Positions 55,532 through 64,000 of a stretch of 64,000 nucleotides of DNA are shown in pieces. The position numbers and the translations under genes are program-made. Every line of letters starts with the position of its first letter. The stretch's first letter is position 1. The DNA lies in NCBI GenBank assembly GCA_033220425.1, contig CM065650.1, positions 2,666,001 through 2,730,000 on the forward strand. Reading direction: 5' to 3'. This DNA is from Lepraria neglecta (taxonomy: Eukaryota; Ascomycota; Lecanoromycetes; Lecanorales; Stereocaulaceae). The notes below the pieces were generated by a model. That model saw nothing but the letters and a program-made list of their open reading frames with translations. It did not search any database and was not told where the DNA came from.

Positions 55532-58500
55532 GAATGGACAGAGGCAGAAACTGCGGAATGAAGAGAAGCGAAGATGAGAGCCTGGCTCTTCGCTGCTAGT
55601 AACTGGAAGGTGAAGGAAAGGTGCGGCATGCATGATTCTCGAGGGGAGATTTCTTGCAGTCGTAGTATTGAGACTCGGGTCGAAAATCTCATGGCGAAAG
55701 TACTTGCGGATTGCATACGTGTCAGATCAGTTTATGTTATCGGAGAATTACATGTAATGTATTGATTATTTTAAGAAGGTTCCAAGGCTGGCACGTTCTT
55801 GTATCATACAACCACAGCTCTACGGCCATTGGAGGCCAAGATGGAAAATCAGAGGCACCGTCAAGACCACGAAGGGCTGGAATGCTAAGCTGCCAAAAGA
55901 ATTCTCAACTGCAAGAGTCCAAGGTGTGAAGAGGCGACTAGTCAAAAACTTTTGCTCGAGAGAACGAACATTATTTCAGCACAATCGAAAACAAATTATT
56001 CTATTGCATGCCTCAATCTAATTAAATGGTCTATCATCTAAAACAAATCGCATGCAAAGTCTTAATGATAGTGGATGCACCGACTTTTTGAAAAGCACGG
56101 CTATTAGAAATCAATTCTCGTCCGTCACTCAAGGTAAAAACTATCCTTCCCTTCTCCCTCGCTTCACCTATTTGCCCTCACGTCTCTTCCTTCCTTCACA
56201 GCCCGACCCACTTCCATGCTTAGACTCGGCCTATTGTCGTTGCTGTTGCTGCTGCCGTTCTTATTGTAGTTGTTGTGCTAGTAGTCGGAGTCCTTGTAGT
56301 TGTTGTGGTGGTCGGCGGTCGGCCCAACCGGGATCAGCTACTGTGGGGTACACTCCATTGATAGGTTCTGCGACTGGATACGTGGGGGGGAGGGATCTTG
56401 CTCTTGATATCCTTGGCCGGCAGAGGGATCAATAGATGGTGGTGTGTTCGCAACGCTAAGAGGATTACTGGATGACGCGCCGGGGCGACGGTCTTGGTTT
56501 CGGTTTCCATTATCGAGCACAACTGGGCTATCCCGAGTACCGGAGCCTCCATAGGCAGGCCTGAGCCGGAAGTCGTTACTGGGAAGCCAAGTGCTTAGGA
56601 GCTTGAGCTGCTGGGAGGTTGGCCGCTGTAGCCACTGCCTCCGCTGTAGCCACCGCTACCGCTTCCACCGCCGCCTCCCTGGGAGTAAAAGCCACCATAG
56701 CGACCGCTCCTACCACCGCTATTGCCTCTGCCGGAAGATATGTCTTTGACGATTCTCCACTCGTATGGCGAGAGTCAACCCGATAGGCAGGTAGGAAGAA
56801 GGAGTATTGAAGGATACGGGATTGGATTTCAACGCTTGCTGAAGTTTTGTCGTAGAAGGCTGGAGATTATGGATGATGTGCTGTATAAATGAAGAGAAAG
56901 ACCGTCGTTTTATATCCCATCTCAAAATAGCAAAGCTCCGTCGCACGAGATCCTTGAGACAGATTCTAGATGCAACAAGACAATGCTGTCCAGGCGTTGT
57001 ATATTCGTATTGACAAGGCTTACTTCTCCCCCGTCGCCGCAGAGGCAATGGCATTGAGCTTTTCTCTTCTCAGAGGCGTTCACTAGTAGAAAATGATTGA
57101 AATATGAAGAACACGAAATGTCAAGTCCAGCAATGGTTCGTCATGAAAAGCTCACATCTTGATGTTGTTCAACGAATGGCTGTTAGCAGGTTGCCTCATT
57201 CTTAAAGACCCACCGGATTTCACCACCGTCCCGGATATAGTTCCAATATTAGTAATTGAATCTCAACATTGATTTTTCCCGCAGCCTTTTAGTGCGCAAT
57301 CTCCTCTTTTAAGACCCGAGAAAGAGGATTTTCAACCAACCATCCGTCACAGTGCAGCGTTCATAGGGCACTCATTGACAGACAAGGTTGTGTCCGCCAC
57401 TATCGCTGGAGTCTTCTGAGACATTCCTTACCTCTATGAGCACACTGTGGTTGAGAATTAACCACGATCGCCGTCATATGACCTCTTAACAACGGAAATG
57501 CAATGGGCCAGGCACCGATGCCCCAAACATCTAACTTATGGCCATAAGGCACTTGCCACACCGCTCTATTCTTGGCTAGTGGATCAAAGACTTCGCTTAA
57601 TGTTCCAGCTTAGCGATCTGATATTGAAGACCGTAACACTGTAGGCGCGTGCGATCGGTGGAGAGTGGATCATTCGTGCCACTCAGACGATTCGCCAGCC
57701 CACGTTTCCCCTAAGCATATGTCGCCACTTCCAGCACTCTGGTCCAATACAAAGCTCATACGGTCTTGATGTTTTCAACAAGCCAGCCAATTCGTGACGG
57801 CCATGAATGGTCTGTTGATGCCAGTGAATCTGTCAGCTCACTAACAAGAGCGACTGTCCTGGGCCAAAGTAGGCATTCTCATCCTAAAATTCTTTTTCCG
57901 AAAACTTCGCCTTCCACATGAAAGCGCTGGACATGCAAGGCGAAACTGAAGCCCGGCTGCACAACTCTGCCCGGACAAGGACACAGAACCCTCCGCCGAG
58001 CTACCTTCCTATCTTTGGCCACTGTGGTTCCTCGTATTTGTTTCGATTTGTATCAGTCAATGACCGCCAATGGAGGACGGTGGGATACAAATAAAGGCTC
58101 TGCATTCTTGCCCCTATGGCTATAGAGGACGCAGGCAGCCTTGTCAATAGCACACACGAGATTCCGAATCGGATCCTTGTTCCTCGAGGCCAGGCACACA
58201 CTCTCGTGTTGATACTAGATATAGATCCATCCAATTCTCTTTTCTTGTCGATCTCCGCCGGAACAAAACGTGGCCAATCATCTGTCAGCCCACACAACTA
58301 ACCTTGCATCATAACGTCTTGCCGTCGACTTCTTCTCAGCCGCGATCCTACCATCTTGTGCTTTAGTATCTTTTACGTTGATTGCAAGAAGATACTTGAC
58401 AGCAAACTATTGCGTGGGTGACTAGCTTCCTCATGAATCCCTTGGACCTTCCCTGGAAGGCAAAAAGAATCTATCTTCGATGCTTGTACGACTCCAATCT

Positions 58501-58689
58501 GATGATCGAAAGCCCATTAGAATCCACTATACTGTCTACTCGTATAGAACAACGGCAACAGGGTGAACGACCTTGGCCTAAAGAAATGATCTCTTGAAAC
58601 ACATTGACGTGAAAGATAGTCGCGTGCTCTAGCAGAACAGGTTGACTACGCCATGAGCCGCTAAGGCTTGAAATAGTTGCAGGACGTCC
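55532..58689. other. Gene-poor stretch with low-complexity sequence
   Basis: About 3.2 kb. 56225-56330 is a GTTGTTG/GCTGCTG-rich low-complexity tract. A reverse frame at about 56745-56606 reads SSGRGNSGGRSGRYGGFYSQGGGGGSGSGGYSGG, a Gly-rich tail ending in a stop; it may be the end of a spliced gene whose other exons I cannot place. 57060-58689 shows nothing. Confidence 0.4.
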
Positions 58690-59446
58690 ATGCTTTTGAT
58701 ATCATGCCCAACCTCCCCACTCACCAACCCAGACCGATCCACCTTCCTATCCCTGAGACACCACCCCCAAGACGCCAACAGCCTCTGCCCAGACGGCACC
58801 CTCGCCCTAGCCCCAGCCACCTACCACACCAACTACTCCACCGACCACGTCGTCCCCTTCCAAGAGCGGCGAATGCTAGCGTCAGCAGAGATGTGCGTGT
58901 CCAATTCCCAACCGTGTGGGGAAGCTGAGGTATTCACACACACAGCGTAAGCCCCTCCCCCCAATTCCCCTCCTTCTCCTTTTGGATAAGTAAATAAGTG
59001 AAGACGATTGACATCCCATTCCCAGCACAACCGGCATCACCATCTCCGCCCAAGCCCAAGGCGTCCTAGGTCTCCTCTCCTCAATCTTCGGCGCCACATT
59101 CATTCTCGGCGGGGAATACCTCTCTACGAAATCCAACGCTAAAGGAACCGGCACATCAGTTTCTTGCCTAGTGGGCAGAATCCGCTGCGGTTCGCAAGTT
59201 GTATCGAGTATGGTCTGGTTCAGCGGTACGATGTGCAAAAGGATGACGCATTGTGGCACAACTGTTTGTAAGGCTACGGATACGTATAATATTACGAGTC
59301 CGCAGTTGGTGGATATTGCGGGGCTAGGGGAGCAGCTGCTGCAGAGTTTTAGGGCGCGTCATGTAACGGGAAGTAAGGTGCCGATGGATGGGACGCCGCT
59401 TTGTTCAAGTCCTGACCTGCAGCCTTTGGTGCCGGTTGGACGGTGA
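58690..59446 (+). CDS. Cys-rich hypothetical protein
   Basis: Two exons, 58690-58946 and 59026-59446, joined over a 79-bp intron (GTAAGC...CCCAG), code exactly 225 aa. I do not recognise a family. About eleven Cys are spread over the protein (MCVSNSQPCGE, SCLVGRIRCGS, MCKRMTHCGTTVCK). One hydrophobic stretch (GVLGLLSSIFGATFILGG) lies in the middle. The N-terminal MLLISCPTSPLTNPDRSTF is not a clear signal peptide. The frame-keeping intron and Cys pattern favour a real, possibly secreted or membrane-associated protein. The start is the first ATG, but an upstream exon is possible. Confidence 0.55.
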
Positions 59447-59721
59447 TGAGCGCTAAGTAGGAGTGGTGGATGTCTTTGGGGATTTCTTTTCGGAGGCAAG
59501 GCTGTATGAAGCCTGCCGCGTTCTTTCAATTGTATATATTTCTTTGTAATATATACATATAAATGATAAACCTGGGCCAAGACTAGCCTTACCAGTAATG
59601 ACGAGAACTTATGCAAGGTACACAGTGTGAAAAGAAGGGCATATCGCATGATTCGTATGACCGGAAGATGCCAGCGGTGTAGTCAAAGCAGTTCAGAGTT
59701 GAGCCTTCCAACGTCTAAGGG

Positions 59722-61138
59722 TCAGCTCCCTTTTTCCAAAGTCTTTTCGGTCACAATAGCAGGCTCATCCTTGCCAACCACGTCGACGCCTCCACGTTCC
59801 AGATCCAGATCACCACCCAGTATGCCAATATGCGCAAATTTCTGCGACTGGCTCGGTCTCGACCGTTTCGGTCTGATATCAAGTGTAGGATCCGAATCCG
59901 ACCGTTGGAAATCCGGCTCGCTATTATTCGAGGTAGGATTTGAGTTGGTCCGCATGTCCACTGGTAATTCGAGGGGCCGATCCGAATCCCACCCAGACCC
60001 AAACGAAGCGACTTTGCTCTTGATTTTTGGTACTAGCTTGGTGAAGATGGGTCGGTAGGTGGGAAGGGAGACGCTCATAATTCCCGTGCCCAATTCGATA
60101 GCTGTCCAGATCAGGCACTCGCTGTCTGTCCAGCTTGGGTCATTCTTTGTAAGGTTGTGGACCACTAATGCCCGGTAGATGCTAGCGAAGCAGACACTGG
60201 TAGTGTTGAGTAAAATTCCTGGATATTTGGGAAACGGTGATTCACTTACAACCCACCGAGCAAGAACATGCCCATTAATTTAAATTTCTGTGCCAACGGG
60301 GTTTGCAGGCCCCACAACGGAGGCATTGGTAGAATGAGTATGATGAAGTCGGTTGTGACATTTGCTATCCCGAATACAGTATCTGCCGCTGACACCACCA
60401 GGCATTTCCGGTGAACGTGCGGGTTCCACATGGAGTTAAGTGGAAGACACTGGATGAGAGAGCCGATTCCTTGGATGCTGCTGTAGATGAAGATGACGGC
60501 AGCTACTGACCAAAGGATGTATATAAAGCGACGGCTGACGAAAAACACCCGGTAGTAGAGGTAGAGGATGGAGAATTTTATGCAGAGGGTGGCAATATTG
60601 TAGATGACTTCCATGGAGAGAAGTGTCTATTTGAGGTGTCTCAGAATCAAGTTCCGCTTGATTTTAGTTTTGGAATGTAGCGGATTGAGTACCTGAGTAA
60701 ACGGCTTGTAGCTTGTTGTCGCTTCTGTCATGATAATCGTATGTCTTCCAGCACCGTATTTTATGACTTTCAAAGAGACGTCAGCAGTCATTTTTCCGGC
60801 GGGCGTGGAGCAGAAATGTGCACACCAGCTAATTCGCAGGCTACAACGACAATTGTTAGTAACTAAAGACCACGAACAGTCAGTCAACAAGGTCTTCCCC
60901 AGATGATTACAAGGACGGGTGCCAGTACCAGTGCGCAAAGGATGAGCCAATCATCATATTCATGTTTTATCCGACCGATCTGACGACACCAAAACCGCAG
61001 GGCAACAGACGTAACTCCAAGAACAAGGCACACAACGCTGGCTGCAATCAGTCCTGGGACTTGGGTGTCACTGATATTCTCCTGCTGATAATGCAGCTCC
61101 GCGGGCGTTGGAACGGTGGCCATAATTGCAAACTTCAA
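59722..61138 (-). CDS. SAT4-family integral membrane protein (fungal rhodopsin-like)
   Basis: A seven-transmembrane protein of the large fungal 'rhodopsin domain' (SAT4-like, PTH11-related) family; no retinal-binding function is implied. Exon 1 (from 61138 or 61123) has GLIAASVVCLVLGVTSVALRFWCR and IGRIKHEYDDWLILCALVLA, the family signature. KYGAGRH lies in exon 2. Exon 3 (60626-60250) carries LLSMEVIYNIATLCIKFSILYLYYRVF and IIQG-like IQGIGSLIQCLPLNSMWNP, then DFIILILPMPPLWGLQ. The last exon (60196-59722) has SIYRALVV, DSECLIWTAIELGTGIMSVSLPTYRPIF and a polar tail. Introns 60692-60627 and 60249-60197 are clear; the first intron (near 60910-60840) could not be placed without ambiguity. Role unknown. 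Confidence 0.85.
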
Positions 61139-63495
61139 TTTCTATATCGTGTTGTAGGCAGGTGCTAGTTGCGATATAGGCGAAGCGGGGCACTCGGTCA
61201 CTTGAAGAGCATGGTAGTATTTGGCTGGTGCTTTGGATATCTCCAGCTTGATATAAGATATAGGAGGTCACTTCGTCAAGCTGTTCACCCCAAATCAACG
61301 ACAGACGTTGTGACTTGTTAAGAGATGGGACATGCTCGCTTAAAGACATCTATTTTACCCCAGATTCGACGGAGTCTGTGGGCTTTCTGGAAATCCGATC
61401 GGACATCGGTTGGCCGAATCCCCTGGTAGCCTTGCTGTTAGAGTGGGAGCTTGTAGCGCCCGTCCACGCTATAGATGCACCAAACCATTAGCCAGAGTTT
61501 TCATAGGAGCGGTACTGTTAAAAAACGCCAAAATGACTGGGCCAATTGGAGGCGTAATCCCCCCACCCAATGACGATGAATCTTATGCGCCCCATATTGC
61601 ATAGCATTATTGAATCTGCACCGGCCTATCGAATACCAGCAGCAGAGGATCGAAATTTTCCGCTTGGAAGGACTCTGCATCGCGACGGAGAATATGCGTT
61701 GAGCGAAGTAGGAACTCGGGAAATAGGGGGCGATTGGAGCGCCTCTGGCGCGAAAGTAGCTGGGTGGAGCAATTATTATACCCGAAGCCTACTAGCCTGT
61801 TGGCCCCAAGCTATGAACTTGTCAGAACCTTGAAGTTGCCCGCTCGAGCCTAATCGCGCTACTTACGCGATGACTTCTCTGCAGACCGTTTCGTGTACGT
61901 CGAGGGAATAGGTGGTACCTACGCAGATGACAGGTATTGCTCTTACAAACCATACGGCTATCTTCTTCCCATGTCTCGCGTTGCATTTGCACTGTCCAAA
62001 AAGATCTTCAGACTCCATCCTCATTTGTCAAAGACCAACACCACTGGAAGGGCATAGCGCTGTTCTAGCTCCTATGAGACACTGGGACGGGAGCGTAGAG
62101 GTTCCATGAGTATTCTAGCTTGCTAGCCTTGCCGCTCTCACTGCTGTCATCCTGGCTTGGTGCTTGATAAATCTCCCACGATCCCGCTTTGGACCAGGCG
62201 ACGACTGAAGGGTGGGTGGTACTCCTTGTTCTTGTTGCTTCTCCTTATCTCTGGTTCACAGCGCAGTCGAGAAGAGTAACAGCCGAGCGAAGATAGACGA
62301 AAAAGTAGGGGCCAGATTTGGCTTGGGTGTTTTGAAGTCAAAGCAGTAACCGAAGCTTCGTTGTGGTGGAGACGAATCTGCTCCGTCTTTTGTGGAGACC
62401 GTCACAACGACGTCCTTCACGTCGAGTGTAAGATGATCACGATGACTTTTGCAATAGAGCAGAGTAATGTGTAATTCGGCGTACATACAAAAGCATGAAT
62501 TCGAATCATGGACTCTTTCTATCTGATGTCACGGTGAATACCGTATCGTGTTAGTGCCTAAGTACTCGAATAGGTACCTTGTCAGTGCGGCAGAGCTGGA
62601 TATGGGGCGTGTGCTGCTAGAGGCTTTCGTTTCTGCTGCTATTCTGGGCTCTAATGTTCTGCCGTTCCTGCCTTTTGTCTCTTTAGGCCTTGCCGTGATT
62701 CTCCTACTGAATTGAGGTACAATCCTAGGTGCAGATCTTTCGCTATTTTGGCAGTCAAAAGGCTATCTCTCAAATCGCTTGTTAGTTTCAGCTATGCTGA
62801 GCGTCATCTTCGTGGTAACATATGACATGGCGGCCAAAGGAGCTACATCAATTTTCAAAACGAGGAACCCTGGACATATAACTGAACGATATGCAGAGTC
62901 TTGTCTGCGTGACGGACCAGCTGGTGGGAACATTCGGCGTCCTGATTGGTTCAGACCACGTTAAAACCGATGTGTTACCTTGGTTCCCGAGTAAGATCAA
63001 TCATGAGGATGCTCTTAAACTGCTACGTCACGGCTGGAAAGAAAAGATTGAGCCATGCGTAATCCAGTCAAGCTGAGAGGAGCCCTTCAGCTCGAGCTCG
63101 GCCTTGGTTGAGCAAGCATCCGTTCATGATTAAAGCCAGAAACAGATCTTGAAGATGAAGACTAAAGTTTTGAGTAACCTCATATATGATCTCGCCTCTC
63201 AACATAGTAGTTGCACAGAAGATGTAAGCCTGGACGAGCAGTAAGGAGAGTGCAACGCTCGTAATGCTTTAGAGATTTATTTGATAGGGGCCAATGCCAA
63301 GCCTTTCCAGGCCGTAGTTCATCCGAAGAGCATAATTGCGCTCCTCAAGCACACTCCCATTACATCTGAATTTTTTGGCTTGCTACCTCGAATCTAGGCC
63401 GTAACCTCAAGTGGTTTCTCCATTCTGGGAGGCAGAATGCGTAGTGTCAGGAAGCAAAGCTGAATCTCGGGGCTTGTACGCTCTAGGTGCAAGAC
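61139..63495. other. Gene-free stretch
   Basis: About 2.4 kb with only short ORFs, none with recognisable content on either strand. Presumably it includes the promoters of the SAT4-like gene and of VPS23. Confidence 0.45.
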
Positions 63496-64000
63496 ATGGG
63501 GGCTGTTCCACAAAGAGTCTTGAGTTGGCTCCATGGCGCGCTGACGAGTGTGGGCTTCTCGAGCGAATGGCGAAGACGAACAACTGACAATATGCCAGGA
63601 ATATCGTAACGTGGATCGCACTTACTCCGACGTCGCCCAAACCCTATCCTATAATCCGAATTTCTCCCTCCGAACAGACGTCTACAGTATGGCATTGCAG
63701 CTGAGACCCCAGTACATTTTCCTCGATCGAAGGCTGACATGAAGAAGCTTACGAGAATGGCGGCTCTTCCCTCCTACTCAATATGCAAGGCATATTGCCC
63801 GTCTCTTTCAGAGGTAAAACGTACGCCTTTCCAATCTCGATATGGATGCCTCAGGAATACCCAAACGCTGGTCCCATCGGCTTTGTCACACCTACAGCAG
63901 ATATGGTAGTCCGGCCGGGGCAGTATGTGAGCGGAGAAGGGAAAATATACCATCCATATCTGGCGAATTGGAGAGATGATGTGAGTACTTTGGCGGAAAG
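63496..64000 (+). CDS. VPS23: ESCRT-I subunit VPS23/TSG101, 5' exons (UEV domain)
   Basis: Vps23 binds ubiquitinated cargo in ESCRT-I at endosomes. Three exons are visible: 63496-63549 (MGAVPQRVLSWLHGALTS), 63599-63686 (EYRNVDRTYSDVAQTLSYNPNFSLRTDVY) and 63748-63980, with 49- and 61-bp introns; a GTGAGT donor at 63981 opens a third intron at the window edge. The UEV fold is clear: TYENGGSSLLLNMQGILPVSFRGKTYAFPISIWMPQEYPNAGP, then FVTPTADMVVRPGQYVSGEGKIYHPYLANW. UEV domains resemble E2 enzymes but lack the active-site Cys, as here. The Pro-rich, coiled-coil and steadiness-box parts lie beyond the window. No predicted ORF covered exon 1; it was placed by family match and splice sites. Confidence 0.88.

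Noticed and set aside
1-64000. tRNA, rRNA, CRISPR arrays, bacterial operons
   Set aside because: None could be recognised; the window is eukaryotic nuclear sequence, and short RNA genes could be missed by eye.

Overview
This is a stretch of nuclear DNA from a filamentous ascomycete (Pezizomycotina; a Dothideomycete such as a member of the Pleosporales is my inference, not proven). The evidence is many 48-80 bp GT-AG introns, housekeeping genes in fungal form (INO1, MCM2, RIB1, a UBR7/Mlo2 protein, VPS23), and families largely confined to filamentous fungi: PigL_N, DUF3425 bZIP, SAT4-type rhodopsin-like proteins, NB-ARC/TPR and NACHT NLR-like proteins, and DUF3435 recombinases. || Layout: 1-3.7 kb is core (3' part of INO1, then an 8-exon OB-fold/MEIOB-like gene). 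4.7-26.3 kb is largely accessory: a decayed sugar transporter, a broken NB-ARC/TPR NLR split by a pogo-type DNA transposon, a small unknown gene, a membrane-anchored histidine acid phosphatase, a second broken NLR (hydrolase-NACHT-ankyrin), an intact P450, a 99-bp tandem duplication and an eroded C2H2 zinc-finger gene. 26.6-28.7 kb is an AIM9-type phosphotransferase gene. 28.7-32.5 kb is decayed repeat sequence that includes a relic of a DUF3435 tyrosine recombinase, the family to which Starship 'captains' belong. 33.7-43.9 kb is core and gene-dense: UBR7-like and MCM2 head to head over a 351-bp shared promoter with clustered CGCG motifs, an SDR reductase with one frame break, RIB1, and a bZIP-DUF3425 factor. 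44-53 kb is accessory: an atypical G-protein alpha gene lacking both GTPase catalytic residues, with a PigL_N-like ORF just upstream, a MITE-like inverted repeat, a broken membrane-protein gene, an HSL-type hydrolase with a one-base loss, and a decayed tandem-repeat array. 53-63 kb is gene-poor, with a Cys-rich unknown and a SAT4-family membrane protein. The right edge holds the first exons of the ESCRT-I gene VPS23/TSG101. || The window alternates conserved single-copy genes with decaying accessory blocks. The accessory blocks hold most of the broken genes, many with in-frame TAG/TAA/TGA codons where Gln or Arg would be expected, which fits RIP-like C-to-T mutation. Genes for self/non-self recognition and signalling (two NLRs, PigL_N, odd G alpha) and mobile-element remains are concentrated there. 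No tRNA, rRNA or CRISPR was recognised.
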